A stretch of DNA of 64,000 nt from Methylobacterium oryzae (GTDB lineage: Bacteria > Pseudomonadota > Alphaproteobacteria > Rhizobiales > Beijerinckiaceae). The notes under the pieces are model-generated. The model saw nothing but the letters and a program-made list of their open reading frames with translations. It was not told where the DNA came from and did not search any database. Where the stretch lies: assembly GCF_021398735.1 (NCBI RefSeq), contig NZ_CP090349.1, forward strand, positions 2,238,501 through 2,302,500, in the 5' to 3' direction. The position numbers and the translations under genes were made by a program. Shown here in pieces: positions 1 to 10,069 of the stretch (the first letter of the stretch is position 1; each line of letters starts with the position of its first letter).

Positions 1-447
1 TCGACGGGTTGGTTCGCACGCCACTCATGCGCCCCAGCGCAGGGGTCGATCCGGATGTGGTCCGTCCGCAGTGTGACATATCTCAGAACGGATTCGGCGA
101 AGTCCCGCGCGACGAATGCCGGCGGGGCTGAGGTCGGCTCAGGGATGAGAGCATAGTCTGCGCGCGGGCGGCGCGGCTCCTGTCAGCCGGGGGGGGCGGG
201 CGGATCCTTCGGCGCGGTGCGATTGCCGATGATAATCCTGACCATCGGCGTCAAGAGCGCCTGTGCCGGGAGTCAGGCTTGAGCGCGGCCGGATCGGCCG
301 GGCAGGCAATGCGCCACCGCCGCGACAGCTCAGTGTGCGCTGGTCCGGCATCCGCCGCGGCAACCTTGACGCCTGGATTGCGACGTCGAAGACCCATGCA
401 CAGCCGATATCGACAGGACGCTCGAAGGCCGAAACCTTAGCTCAGTT
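1..447. other. No convincing gene (left edge)
   Basis: Short overlapping open frames on both strands lack a ribosome binding site and recognisable motifs. I see no tRNA or clear promoter here. Confidence 0.5.
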
Positions 448-1494
448 TCACTCATGGAGAGCCTTGCGCCCCGGCCTGATGATGGCGCCACGGGCGTAAC
501 TGAGGATAGATTTTGCGGTTCTGGCGAGCAGTGTTCTACCATTCAACCTGACACGAAGTATCAGTTTTGATACACGATTAGGTAAGAAGATCATGGAGAT
601 CGCCGCGCTCAAGGTCATCAATCTCCTCGCCGAACCGTACCATTTCGGAAAATATTCCGCCAGCTCGACTACCTGTTTCAACGTGAGCTTTTCCCCAGAG
701 ACAATATTGATGTATATCTGGTCTCTCAAGTATATATAATTTCTGCGACTCCCAATAATGTCATGGTCAATTTTTCTGGCGGAAAGTATGTGCTTCAAAT
801 GTTCCAAACGATTGGAAAATCGTTCTTGACTGTATTGAAGCCGCTCGACTGAAGGCAAGCGCCCGGTCGAGGACATATTTTTATCGTGAACCCTATAGTA
901 GCCCAGCGCCTCATTGAACGTGTAGATTTCGCCCATGAACGGAGCCGCGATAAGGATTACACCGTCCACCGTATCATAGGATGCCTCCCGAAGAAGATCG
1001 CACACATCTCTTCGAAAAATATTCCCCGAGGTCGGAGGCGAAACATATGCTCCTGTTTCAGATATGTCCTGAATGTAGGAATTTTTGGTTTTTTGAGCGC
1101 TCAGATCAGGGAAAATTCTACCTTGTTCGTCCCCTTTTTCATCGATTATTGACAAGGGAAACTGAAGCTTAGAGTATTTTTCATCTAATGCACCGACAAT
1201 TTTCCGTAAAGACCCTGAAGAAAGCTTATCGTCAGCATCCAAGAACAGAACGTGCCTCGCTGTCGTATTATCTAAGCCGAGTACGCAGGCGCTTACAGGA
1301 CCACCGTTTTCCTTACGTAGACATTTTACCCCAGTGCCCTGAATCAAAGTCCACGAATTATCTGTCGATCCATCGTCCACGACCACCAGTTCACAGCCAT
1401 CAAGGAGCTGTAAACTCACACTTTCGATCGCTTCGACTATATATTTCTCGTAATTATAACAGTTGACAATGATCGCGAGCTTCTTGCCACCCAT
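448..1494 (-). CDS. Family 2 glycosyltransferase
   Basis: The predicted 348-residue protein should transfer a sugar from a nucleotide-sugar donor to a surface polysaccharide or lipid acceptor in the cytoplasm. The N-terminal GT-A fold is clear: a hydrophobic beta strand leads to NCYNYEKYI, then VVDDGSTD at residues 38-45, and the metal-binding DADD at 86-89. The C-terminal half is less conserved, with a basic helical end. No membrane segment is obvious. The gene is visibly richer in A and T than the rest of the window and uses many codons ending in A or T, which suggests recent acquisition. It stands alone next to a decayed integrase. The acceptor cannot be inferred. Confidence 0.85.
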   Translation of the reverse strand: MGGKKLAIIVNCYNYEKYIVEAIESVSLQLLDGCELVVVDDGSTDNSWTLIQGTGVKCLRKENGGPVSACVLGLDNTTARHVLFLDADDKLSSGSLRKIVGALDEKYSKLQFPLSIIDEKGDEQGRIFPDLSAQKTKNSYIQDISETGAYVSPPTSGNIFRRDVCDLLREASYDTVDGVILIAAPFMGEIYTFNEALGYYRVHDKNMSSTGRLPSVERLQYSQERFSNRLEHLKHILSARKIDHDIIGSRRNYIYLRDQIYINIVSGEKLTLKQVVELAEYFPKWYGSARRLMTLSAAISMIFLPNRVSKLILRVRLNGRTLLARTAKSILSYARGAIIRPGRKALHE

Positions 1495-1814
1495 CTGTCG
1501 GCTCCCAGTTCAGCCACTGAAACCCCGGGGGCCCAGCCGCGAATCATCCGCATCTGAATCTATCTTCGACTGCAAATACGGCAAATATCACCCATACGGA
1601 TACGGGGAATTTCACTGAAGATTTGCTGGCGGCCAATTCAGATCAAGAAAAGTAATTTTTGGTCTCAGCTATCCATTTTCGGCTCAATCCCACATCATCG
1701 CGTAGGAAAATTATTTCATTATTTTTCAATTGCCATCGAATGTTCGGCCCTACGTGACAAAGATTCTAAATCTAGCCGTAATAGCCCCCAGTTTCGGAAA
1801 CAGTGCTGTGCTCA
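1495..1814. other. AT-rich intergenic stretch, no gene seen
   Basis: This stretch shares the lower GC of the glycosyltransferase gene and probably carries its promoter. I see no coding frame with support. Confidence 0.4.
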
Positions 1815-2917
1815 TTTGCCAATGGAGCTTCGAAATAACCGACTGAGCGGTCCGCAACGATTGTGTGGCCGAGAGAAATTCGACTCCTGATCGAGCGCCA
1901 CCCTCCTTTCAACATTATAGAGGGTGTGGTTGTAGACATCGACCACATCTCGGGATCCCGAGATGTGGTCGAGCAAAGCATCGACACCGTGAGGCAGCAC
2001 GCCCCGCTCGTTCATGCCGGTGGACACCGTCCGCCGCAGATCGTTCAACCGCCACTCCGTGACGCCAGACCGCTTGTTTGTCGCGGCCTTCGCGTTCAAG
2101 AATCCCGAGAACCTGGCGGCGCCCCCACCGAACAGGAGCGGCCAGCCAGCACTGGGCTGGACCTTTGCGAGCAGGTCGAGGCGCGGGACAGTGGCACGTC
2201 GAGCAGCAGACTATTCTTGGTCCGCTGGCCCGGTAGTCGCCAGATGCCGCTCGCCAAATCAAGCTCGGCCCGCGTCATGCCCGCCACCTCCTCGCGGCGC
2301 TGACCGGTCCGCGTTCGCGAGCGGACGATGCGGCCGAAGTCGTCATCCCGACAAGCCTTCAACGCAACCTTGATCTCGTCGGGCGCGAGCAACCCGGCAG
2401 CGCTTCTCCTCCTGGGCCGTCTCGATCGTGCCGACTACTGGGTTGGGCTCGGCCCTGCCGTTCCCGATCAGCCACCCAAAGATGGCTGAGAGCGTGGCCC
2501 GCGCCCTTTTCGCCGCGTCCGGCTCGTTCTCCTTCAAGATCACCCCGAGGCGCTCGGCGACTGTCGCCCGGCTCACAGCGTGAAGCGACTCGCGCAGCTT
2601 CCCGGTGGCTGCTCGGTCTTCGATCCGAACGTCACGGTGGCCCGCGCCTCGGCGAAATGCTCCTCGTCAGGCGAATCCGACCCGAGCTTGGCCAGCGCCG
2701 GCCGCTCGCTCGCCGCTCGCCAGGCATCGGTCGAGCAGCACGACCCGGCCGAGGGTGTCCCGCTTGGTCTGACCGATCGCGTTGCGGTATTGGACGATCC
2801 GCTGCCGCGAGCCGCCCGCGCCGACGCGCAGGCCGAAGCCAGGGAAATCGAACACGATCAAGCGTTCTATTCCGACCGAGAGTTCGCGGCGGCAGCGGTC
2901 TGATCGGCGAGGCGCAT
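1815..2917 (-). pseudogene. Tyrosine integrase, multiply frameshifted remnant
   Basis: Pieces of one phage/island-type tyrosine recombinase lie in order on the minus strand but in changing frames. A start ATG at 2917 leads, after a frameshift, into the Arm-binding segment (FDFPGFGLRVGAGG, near 2840-2860). The core-binding segment is near 2343-2600 (AERLGVILKENE, LSAIFGWLIGNGRAEPNPV). The catalytic part has the first Arg in TGQRREEVAGM near 2270 and the second box in WRLNDLRRT near 2050. It ends with LLDHISG and a VYNH tyrosine near 1910. At least four frame changes are needed, so no working enzyme is made. Together the pieces amount to about 360 residues, near the normal length. The gene probably marks an old island boundary next to the AT-rich glycosyltransferase. 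Confidence 0.85.
1939..1972. repeat. Perfect 34-bp palindrome
   Basis: The stretch reads identically on both strands, from TCGACCACATC through a central GGATCC to GATGTGGTCGA. It lies inside the catalytic-domain codons of the broken integrase (DHISGSRDVV). As RNA it would form an uninterrupted hairpin. Confidence 0.95.
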
Positions 2918-3366
2918 TCCGGCACACAGGCGGAGCGATTTCAACAGTGCCCAGCGTTGGACAATCGGCGGGTCCATTGATTTCGAGAGCGCGCTCGAGC
3001 TGTCGGCGACGCCGGCAAGCAGAACATGCGTGTCTCGGCGCCCGGAGCGTCGTCCTCTTACGCAGCGGGTCCGAAGTTCGAACCCCAGCGCGCCCACCGA
3101 GCCTTCGAGGACCATGGCCGAACCGCTCGGCAGCGTACTCCGCCAACCTTTCTTGCCTTCGGCGCGTCCTACGAAGGTGCGGCGCGTTTTCCGATCTCGA
3201 CGTGGGGGCGCCGTCCCGGTTAGCTGGTGTGACACGGATCGGAGGGTCAGGAGGGAGCTGTGACAGGAGTTCGGCTGCGCGTGTCCGCCCCAAGGTGTCG
3301 TGCCCGCGCCGGTCGCGTCGGCGTAACGCCCTGCATGTCCGGCGGAGAGCGGGATCGGGAGGGGAC
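2918..3366. other. Intergenic, no supported gene
   Basis: This segment lies upstream of the integrase remnant. It contains a short stretch resembling a tRNA 3' end near 3048-3097, but the T-stem does not pair. Nothing else is supported. Confidence 0.4.
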
Positions 3367-3639
3367 ATGACGTCCACCGCTCTCGCCGTGATGATGGCCG
3401 GCGTGCTGGGGGCCTTCTGCACGATCGTGTTCGCGGTCGACTGGGTACCGGGCTCCGTCGTTGGATTGCCGAACCTGCCGAGCCGGCGGGTGATCGGCCT
3501 GTGGGTCTACAACGGCGTTCTCTGCCTCGCCCTGGCCGCTTGGTTGGTGTGCACGTATTTCTGCACCGTCGACGGCTACGACGACATTCCCGCGGTGCGC
3601 GACAGCTACTGCAGGCCGCACGCGACCGTGGGCGCGTGA
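3367..3639 (+). CDS. Small membrane protein, unknown
   Basis: This frame encodes 90 residues that I do not recognise. The start ATG is preceded by a purine-rich GGGAGGGGAC element at good spacing. Two hydrophobic segments are visible: residues about 4-24 (AVMMAGVLGAFCTIVFAV) and about 42-64 (VIGLWVYNGVLCLALAAWL), separated by a short VPGSVVGLPNLPSR loop. The polar tail is rich in Asp and Cys. It would sit in the inner membrane. Longer readings upstream lack a ribosome binding site, so I prefer this start. Confidence 0.5.
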   Translation: MTSTALAVMMAGVLGAFCTIVFAVDWVPGSVVGLPNLPSRRVIGLWVYNGVLCLALAAWLVCTYFCTVDGYDDIPAVRDSYCRPHATVGA

Positions 3640-3812
3640 CCGGCGCTTCTCCGGGCTCGGCGGGGTGCCGTGGCCCGCACGGGGGCCACGCTGAAAGTCG
3701 GGTCCGCGGCAGCGCGGTACGGGTCGGGGCATGATCATCCACTCGCCGCGCGGCATGCCGACGGTGCTGGATCGGCCGGTGACGTCCGGCCGGAATGCCC
3801 GGCGCGGATCTG

Positions 3813-4106
3813 TTAGCTGAGCTTGTCGTCGGGCTCCGTGGGCTCCACGCTCGTGCCCAGCGCACCGCCCGCGGGCGGATCGGTCCGACCGCGCTGGTCC
3901 CGGCCCGAGACTCCGTCCGTCTCGCCCGCCCGCTGCCCATGCGGGTGCAGCGCGTGACGGTTGGCGCGGGCCATCTCCTTGTGGGTCGGGATGGACCGCC
4001 ACGGCGCGGAAGCGGTCCCCAGGCGAAGCGTTGAAGGGGACCGCGTGAGGAACACCGCGAGCAGGACCCACGGAATGACGAACACGGCGAACGCGGTGAG
4101 GCCCAT
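3813..4106 (-). CDS. Small membrane-anchored protein, unknown
   Basis: This 97-residue protein is not recognised. A GGAGG ribosome binding site lies 6-7 bases before the ATG. The first 20 residues are a single hydrophobic segment (AFAVFVIPWVLLAVFL), followed by a polar, Pro/Gly/Arg-rich, probably disordered tail that would stay in the cytoplasm or periplasm. It stands alone between a convergent small membrane protein gene and the uvrA-like gene. Confidence 0.55.
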   Translation of the reverse strand: MGLTAFAVFVIPWVLLAVFLTRSPSTLRLGTASAPWRSIPTHKEMARANRHALHPHGQRAGETDGVSGRDQRGRTDPPAGGALGTSVEPTEPDDKLS

Positions 4107-4337
4107 GGCGATCCTCCGGAGAATTCAGCAGTAACGGTGGAAACTCCGGCGACTCAGTACTGATCCCGCAAACCTCACTTTAATCGATACTGCACCGCAG
4201 CGCGTTCTCCGGCGCGCAAGACGCGGAACACGATCGACCGGCCAGACCGTCGGACCACTGCCGGCAACCCGGCGCGTGACGCGTGCGCGCGGCACGCCTT
4301 CGTCCTCCGAGCCCTGTGCCGGCCGCGGTGGGTGACC

Positions 4338-7013
4338 TCAGCCCGGCGGCCGCGTTCGGACCGTCGCGAATTCCTCGCGCAGATAGGGCGCCGTGCGGCC
4401 GGCCGCGGCCGCGGCGACGATCTCGGGCCGGCCGGCGGCCACGACGGTGCCGCCCTGGTCGCCGCCGCCGGGGCCCATGTCGATCACGTGGTCGGCCCGG
4501 GCGACGACGCGCATGTCGTGCTCGGCCATGACGACGGTGTTGCCCGCGTCGACCAGACCGTTGAGCTGGACCATGAGGCGGTCGACGTCGGTCGGGTGCA
4601 GGCCGGTCGTCGGCTCGTCGAGGACGTAGAGCGTGCCGCCGCGCTGCCCGCGCTGCAGCTCGGTGGCGAGCTTGATGCGCTGGGCCTCTCCACCGGAGAG
4701 TTCGGTCGCCGGCTGGCCGAGCCGCAGGTAGCCGAGGCCGAGATCGCGCAGCACGGTGAGCGGCCGCAGCACGGACGGCTCGTCCGCGAAGGCCGCGCAG
4801 GCCCGGTCGACGGTCAGCGCGAGCACGTCCGCGATGCTCAGCCCGTTCCACGTCACCGCCAGCGTCTCCGGCGCGTAGCGCATGCCGTGGCAGGTCGGGC
4901 AGGGGGCGTAGACGCTCGGCATGAAGAGCAACTCGACGCTGACGAAGCCCTCGCCCTCGCAGGCCGGGCAGCGCCCCTTGGCCACATTGAAGGAGAAGCG
5001 GCCCGCATCGTAGCGGCGCCGCCGAGCCTCCGGGGTCGCGGCGAACAGCTTGCGGACGGCGTCGAACAGGCCCGTGTAGGTGGCGAGGTTCGAGCGCGGC
5101 GTGCGCCCGATGGGCTTCTGGTCGACCTGCACCAGGCGCCCGATCCCGTCCATGCCGCCGGCGATGCGGCCCTCCGACGGGCCCGGCACCTCGTCCAGGG
5201 GATCGTCCGGCTCGTCCTCGGTCTTCACCGGCCGGCCGAGACGCTCGCCGACCAGCTCGAGCAGGGCCTGACTGACCAAGCTCGACTTCCCGGAGCCCGA
5301 GACGCCGGTCACGGTGGTGAGACACCCGATCGGGAAGGGGACCGAGACGCCCTTCAGGTTGTTGCGAACGATGCCTTCGAGGCGCAGCCACCCCGCGGGC
5401 TCCCGCGACGGCCGCGGGGGCGCCTCCACCAGCCCGAACAGGTAGAGCCGCGTCCGGGACGCCGCGACGTCACGCAGGCCCTCCGGCGGCCCGCTATAGA
5501 GGATCGTGCCGCCGTTCTCGCCCGCTTCCGGCCCGACGTCGACCAGCCAGTCGGCGCGGCGCATGGTGCCGATGTCGTGCTCGACGACGAAGAGCGAATT
5601 GCCCGCGGCGAGCAGCCCGGCCAGCGCGTCGTGCATGGCATCCCCGTCGGCGGGGTGCAGACCGGCCGTGGGCTCGTCGAGCACGTAGACGACGCCGAAC
5701 AGCTGCGAGCGCAGCTGGGTCGCGATGCGGAGGCGCTGCAGCTCACCCGACGACAGGGTCGTGGTGACACGGTCCAGCGAGAGGTAGCCCAGGCCCAGAT
5801 CCGCGAGCGTCCCGATGCGCGCGATGAGGTCCGAGGCCAGGCGCTGGGCGGCGAGGCGCTTCTCGATCGACAGGTTCGGCGTGACGCGCACGTCCGGCGC
5901 GCCCGCATGGGCCGAGCCACCGGACGCGGCACGCTCGGCGCGGTCCTTCCGGCCCACCGCGCGGTCGAGGGTGGCGGGTGCGGCGTCGGCCTCGGGCTGC
6001 CGGTCCTCGGCCGCCGGCCTCAGGGCCTCGGCGAGCGCCGAGAGCGGCATGCGCGAGAGCGCGCCGATATCCAGCCCGGCGAACGTGACCGAAAGCGCCT
6101 CGGGCTTCAGCCGCTTGCCGTGGCAGGCCGGGCAATCCTCGCTCACGAGGTAGCGCGCGGCGCGGCGGCGCATCAGCGCGCTCTGCGAGTTGGTGAAGGT
6201 GCCGAGCACGTGGCGGCGGACGCTGGTGAAGGTGCCCATGTAACTCGGCTCCAGGCCGCGGCGGCGGGCGAGCTGCGTCTGCTCCGGGGTGAGGCCGGCA
6301 TAGACCGGCTCCTGCGGCTGCTCGTCCGTGAAAAGGATCCAGTCCCGGAGCCTCCGGGGCAGCGCTTTCCAGGGCGTGTCGACGTCGACGCCCCGGCTGA
6401 CAAGGATGTCCCGCAGGTTCTGGCCGCCCCAGGCCTGCGGCCAGGCCGCGACGGCCCGCTCGCGGATCGTAAGGGACGGGTCCGGCACCATCGAGGCTTC
6501 CGTCGCCTGGTAGACCCGCCCGAGGCCGCCGCAGGACGGGCAGGCGCCCTGCGGCGTGTTGGGCGAGAAATCCTCGGCGTAGAGCATCGGCTGGCCGGGC
6601 GGGTAGGTGCCGGCGCGCGAGTACATCAGGCGCACGAGGCTCGACAGGGTCGTGACGCTGCCGACCGACGAGCGCGCGCTCGGCGTGCCGCGCTGCTGCT
6701 GGAGCGCGACAGCGGGCGGGAGGCCCTCGATCGCGTCGACGTCGGGGACGCCGACCTGGTCGATCATCCGCCGCGCGTAGGGCGCGACCGATTCGAAGTA
6801 GCGGCGCTGCGCCTCCGCGTAGAGGGTGCCGAAGGCCAGCGAGGACTTGCCGGATCCGGAGACGCCCGTGAACACAACGAGCGCGTCGCGCGGCATCTCC
6901 ACGTCGATGTCGCGCAGGTTGTGCTCCCGCGCGCCCCGGACCGTGACGTAGCCCGTCCGCCCCGCACCCGCCCGCGCGATCGTCGTGTCGCGCCGGGGTT
7001 TCGCTTGGTCCAT
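4338..7013 (-). CDS. UvrA-family ABC ATPase (UvrA2-like)
   Basis: The protein has 891 residues and belongs to the UvrA excinuclease ATPase family, which finds damaged DNA as a dimer. It has two ABC modules. The first has P-loop GVSGSGKSS at residues 50-58, a CPSCGG zinc element, CPACHG, and a signature LSSGELQRL followed by DEPTAGLHP. The second has another GVSGSGKSS, the CPACEGEG and CPTCHG pair, LSGGEAQR and DEPTTGLHP. It is shorter than housekeeping UvrA (about 940-970), as expected for UvrA2/DrrC-type paralogues, some of which lack the UvrB-binding domain. I chose the ATG at 7013 because homology begins just after it; longer upstream readings look spurious. No SOS box was found upstream. 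The alternative role is drug or antibiotic self-protection. Confidence 0.9.
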   Translation of the reverse strand: MDQAKPRRDTTIARAGAGRTGYVTVRGAREHNLRDIDVEMPRDALVVFTGVSGSGKSSLAFGTLYAEAQRRYFESVAPYARRMIDQVGVPDVDAIEGLPPAVALQQQRGTPSARSSVGSVTTLSSLVRLMYSRAGTYPPGQPMLYAEDFSPNTPQGACPSCGGLGRVYQATEASMVPDPSLTIRERAVAAWPQAWGGQNLRDILVSRGVDVDTPWKALPRRLRDWILFTDEQPQEPVYAGLTPEQTQLARRRGLEPSYMGTFTSVRRHVLGTFTNSQSALMRRRAARYLVSEDCPACHGKRLKPEALSVTFAGLDIGALSRMPLSALAEALRPAAEDRQPEADAAPATLDRAVGRKDRAERAASGGSAHAGAPDVRVTPNLSIEKRLAAQRLASDLIARIGTLADLGLGYLSLDRVTTTLSSGELQRLRIATQLRSQLFGVVYVLDEPTAGLHPADGDAMHDALAGLLAAGNSLFVVEHDIGTMRRADWLVDVGPEAGENGGTILYSGPPEGLRDVAASRTRLYLFGLVEAPPRPSREPAGWLRLEGIVRNNLKGVSVPFPIGCLTTVTGVSGSGKSSLVSQALLELVGERLGRPVKTEDEPDDPLDEVPGPSEGRIAGGMDGIGRLVQVDQKPIGRTPRSNLATYTGLFDAVRKLFAATPEARRRRYDAGRFSFNVAKGRCPACEGEGFVSVELLFMPSVYAPCPTCHGMRYAPETLAVTWNGLSIADVLALTVDRACAAFADEPSVLRPLTVLRDLGLGYLRLGQPATELSGGEAQRIKLATELQRGQRGGTLYVLDEPTTGLHPTDVDRLMVQLNGLVDAGNTVVMAEHDMRVVARADHVIDMGPGGGDQGGTVVAAGRPEIVAAAAAGRTAPYLREEFATVRTRPPG

Positions 7014-7377
7014 GAGCAGCCTTCTCGGAGGAGGCCGGCGCCCCCGGCGGATCGTGAAATCGGGAGACCGGAGACCGGCGCGGGCGACGGGGCCGTCACC
7101 GCGCGGGCCGCCGTGGCGACCCGTATACCGTCCGGCCCACAAACCGAAACCGGACCGCGCCGGGAACGCGTCAGACCGCTGGCTTCGCGGCGGAGCGACC
7201 GGGATAGCTCGGTCGCAGGCGAGGACCGTCGCCGCAGCACCACCGGACCGGATCAGGTCACGGGCCTTCTCCTCGCTCATGGCGACCGGCGGCCCGAGAC
7301 GTGGGGTGCGGTCGACGGCCTGGCGATTTTCCGAAGGCGGGCGCAGAACGTGTGGGCGCCCCGTCGAGGAACCGAGC
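7014..7377. other. Divergent promoter region
   Basis: This is the intergenic region between the uvrA-like gene and the dienelactone hydrolase gene, which diverge from it. I found no GTTC-N7-GTTC SOS box or other recognisable operator. Confidence 0.4.
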
Positions 7378-8121
7378 ATGGTCAACGAGCACGTCGCGAT
7401 CCGGACCGAGGACGGCGTATGCGGGACGCACGTCGTCGCGCCGGACGGCGCGGGGCCCTGGCCGGCCGTGATCCTGTACATGGATGCCGGCGGTATCCGA
7501 CCGGCCCTCGTCGACATGGCGCGGCGGCTCGCGACCGGCGGCTATCTCGTTCTGTTACCGGACCTCTTCTACCGCTACGGGCCCTATGGCCCCTTCGTCC
7601 CCGCGGACGTGTTCAAAGGCGATTTCCGAGCGATCCTCGGCCCGCTGATGGCGACGACGGACAATCTCAAGGCCGCGACCGATACAGCGGCGCTCCTCGC
7701 CTATCTCGACACGCGCGACGACGTCGCGGGGCGCGCGGTCGGGGCGGTGGGCTTCTGCATGGGCGGCCGCATGGCCATCACGGCGGCCGGCACGTATCCG
7801 GACCGGTTCGCCGCCGTCGCCAGCTTCCACGGCGGCAATCTCGCGACCGAGGAACCCGCGAGCCCGCATCGTCTGGCACCCGCGCTGAGGGCCGAGGTGT
7901 ATATCGCGGCAGCCGAGAACGACGGAAGCTACCCGTCCGCGATGGCCGAGCGGCTGGAGACGGCGCTGTCGCGAGCCGGTGTCCGGTATGCAGCGGAGAC
8001 CTATCCCGCCGCGCACGGCTGGATGATGCCGGATTTCCCCGTCCACGATCGCGTAGGCGCGGAGCGCGGCTGGGCGGCGATGAGCGCCCTGTTCGACCGC
8101 ACCCTGCGCAGCACGGGCTGA
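7378..8121 (+). CDS. Dienelactone hydrolase family protein
   Basis: The 247-residue alpha/beta hydrolase is of the carboxymethylenebutenolidase type, which opens lactone or ester bonds in the cytoplasm. The nucleophile elbow is GFCMGG with Cys as nucleophile, as in classical dienelactone hydrolase. The catalytic His is in AAHGW near the C terminus, and an oxyanion-side MDAGG loop lies near residue 32. Length fits the family. The ATG at 7378 follows a GAGGA element. It stands alone, divergent from the uvrA-like gene, so the true substrate is not indicated by context. Confidence 0.85.
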   Translation: MVNEHVAIRTEDGVCGTHVVAPDGAGPWPAVILYMDAGGIRPALVDMARRLATGGYLVLLPDLFYRYGPYGPFVPADVFKGDFRAILGPLMATTDNLKAATDTAALLAYLDTRDDVAGRAVGAVGFCMGGRMAITAAGTYPDRFAAVASFHGGNLATEEPASPHRLAPALRAEVYIAAAENDGSYPSAMAERLETALSRAGVRYAAETYPAAHGWMMPDFPVHDRVGAERGWAAMSALFDRTLRSTG

Positions 8122-8135
8122 GCGCGGCTGCGTCG

Positions 8136-8660
8136 CTAAGCGGCCACCGGCAGCCGCAGCACGTCGTCCATCGTGATCGGCCGGCCGGCCTCGCGGCAGA
8201 GGTGGAGCAGGGTGGACTGGCGGAACCGCAGGTCGCCGGTCACCTCCTCGCCGAGCCAAGCGGGCTTGCTGAAGGACTGATCGGCCCGCGCGAGCTCGAC
8301 CTCGGCCAGGACCATCCCGGCCAGCGAACCCTGGAAGACGTCGACCTCCCAGGTCAGCCCGTCGTGCGGCACGCAGTAGCGGATCTTTTCGATCACGTTG
8401 CCGGTGCACACCTGATCGACCATGGCGGCGCCGTCGGCATGCGGGATCTCGTACTCGAACTCCGCGCGGGCGATGCCTTCGCGGGCGCCCTTGACCGTTA
8501 GCCAGGCACGCTCGCCGTCGAGCCGCACCCGGACCTTCCCGCGCGCGAAATGACCGACCAAGCCGTCCTTCAGGTGCCGAATGGATGTGGCCGCGTCGCG
8601 CCAGCCCGCGCCTGCCACGAGGAACTTCCGCTCGATCTCTAACCGCATCCACGCGTCCAT
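8136..8660 (-). CDS. CYTH domain protein (triphosphate tunnel fold)
   Basis: This 174-residue protein has the CYTH/triphosphate tunnel metalloenzyme fold, whose members hydrolyse inorganic or organic triphosphates, with some acting as class IV adenylate cyclases. The EXEXK signature is visible as EIERK near residues 8-12, followed by alternating Arg/Lys and Glu strands (KVRVRLDG, LTVKG, FEYEIP, LAEVELA) that line the tunnel. The start may be the second Met at 8648 (MRLEIERKF). It converges on the hydrolase gene with a 14-base gap. Substrate is unknown; tripolyphosphatase is the commonest role for stand-alone members. Confidence 0.85.
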   Translation of the reverse strand: MDAWMRLEIERKFLVAGAGWRDAATSIRHLKDGLVGHFARGKVRVRLDGERAWLTVKGAREGIARAEFEYEIPHADGAAMVDQVCTGNVIEKIRYCVPHDGLTWEVDVFQGSLAGMVLAEVELARADQSFSKPAWLGEEVTGDLRFRQSTLLHLCREAGRPITMDDVLRLPVAA

Positions 8661-9178
8661 TGCTTCGGCCGGACGCCTCGTAGCCCATCGGGGCCGCCGA
8701 GTCAGGCGTACTGGATCATCCGGTGCGGACGCACGGGAACGGGACTCGGCCTCGACGCAGATGTGCCGCTCACCGTTGCGGCAGAACGATCGTCAGCCTC
8801 TCGGATCGCCGTCGATCCGGCGACGTCGTGCCCGGGCGCGAACCGTGCCGTCGGCGTGACCGAGTCGATGATCGTGGGAGCGTGAAGAACAAGCGGCGGC
8901 GCCGCGAACGATGCGCCTGCAAAGGAACGCGAGCGTTCCTGCACAATATGTTCTCATCGCTGTCTAAATCGGTACCAATGCTGCAGTGCATTGTGAATTC
9001 ATGACGGTAAAATTCCGGACGCGTCGTCTTCCCGCCGGAAAGCGTCGCAGGAAGGCAAGCCCGTGAGGGGCCCGCCGGTAGCTTTTCATTGTCATTGATA
9101 AAAGGCTCTCTCGGCTCAGGGCAACAAATGACGACTGGAAAGTGCAATAGATCGCAGAGTTCGTAACCACATGGCTCG
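8661..9178. other. No gene seen; left flank of sox remnant
   Basis: GC drops in 8930-9180 and no frame has support. Recognisable soxA coding sequence begins abruptly after about 9179, so a deletion or rearrangement end point probably lies here. Confidence 0.4.
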
Positions 9179-10065
9179 TATTACCTTAGCGGGCGCGAGC
9201 TAGATCTTCGGCTGGAGCTGCGCGAGGGCCTCAGGACCCAGTGTCAGAACCACTGGCCGTTCCAGCGCTACGATGTCGGCGCGGTGAACGACCTGCTCTT
9301 GCCAGTCTTCGTCGCGGGGTTATACTACAAGACCTTCATGTGGCCCCGGAAATTCTGGGACGAGGTCTACGAGCCGTTCATCCGCGGCGCGGCCGGTCTC
9401 GGCAAGGCGCCGACCGAGGCCGATCCGGAGCGCTACGCCAACCGCCACTCCCACTGCGACGTCCTGATCGTCGGCGCCGGGCCGGCCGGCCTCGCGGCCG
9501 CGCTGGCGGCGGCGAGGACCGGCAAGCGGGTCATCCTCGCCGATGAGGGCGCGGAGCCCGGCGGCAGCCTTCTGCACGACGTGACCTCCGAGATCGACGG
9601 CCGCCCGGCCGCGGAGTGGCTGAAGACCGCCCTCGCCGACCTCGACGGGCGGGAGAACGTCATCCTGCTGCCGCGCACGACGAACTTCGGCTACTGCAAC
9701 CACAACCACCTCGCGCTGGCCGAGCGGATCACCGACCACCTGCCCGCCGGGTCCGCGCAGACGCCGCGCGAGCGGCTCTGGCAGGTGCACTCCGGCGAGG
9801 TCGCGCTCGCCGGCGGCTCGCACGAGCGGCCGCTGGTCTTCGCCGACAACGACCGTCCGGGCATCCTGCTCGCCGAGAGCGTGCGGGTCTTCATCAACCG
9901 CTACGGCGTCCTGCCGGGACGGCGCGTCGTGTTCGCGACCGCCGGCGCCTCGGCCTACGTGGCGGCCCTCGACGCCAAGCGGGCCGGGGCCGACGTGACC
10001 GTGGTCGACCTGCGTCTCGAGGCCGATTGCGGGACCGAGCCGGCGCGGTCCCCGCTCGTCGGCGG
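9179..10065 (+). pseudogene. soxA: Sarcosine oxidase alpha subunit, internal fragment
   Basis: Sarcosine oxidase alpha normally has about 1000 residues and, with beta, delta and gamma subunits, oxidatively demethylates sarcosine to glycine and 5,10-methylene-THF. Only an internal stretch of about 295 residues survives. It begins without a start codon (REGLRTQCQNHW), then has AGLYYKTFMWP, the dinucleotide-binding VLIVGAGPAGLAAALAAAR and the FADNDRPGILLAESVR region. It stops near VTVVDLRLEADC. The N-terminal [2Fe-2S] part and the whole C-terminal half are missing. The reading then switches frame into soxG sequence, so the locus has suffered a deletion and cannot make an active oxidase. Confidence 0.85.
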
Positions 10066-10069
10066 CCAG

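Noticed and set aside
3048..3097. A tRNA 3'-end-like stretch (TTCGAACCCCAGCGCGCCCACC) that might be an attachment site for the dead integrase
   Set aside because: The T-stem pairs at only two of five positions and no matching acceptor 5' strand is found nearby, so neither a tRNA nor a reliable att site can be claimed.
4332..8501. A 1389-codon open frame on the plus strand opposite the uvrA-like gene
   Set aside because: It has no domain, no ribosome binding site and an Arg/Gly/Ala/Asp-rich composition typical of antisense reading of GC-rich coding DNA.
8939..9005. A partly palindromic CAATGCTGCAGTGCATTG element left of the sox fragment, considered as a quorum-sensing box
   Set aside because: It does not fit a known lux-box consensus well enough, and no gene starts correctly downstream of it.
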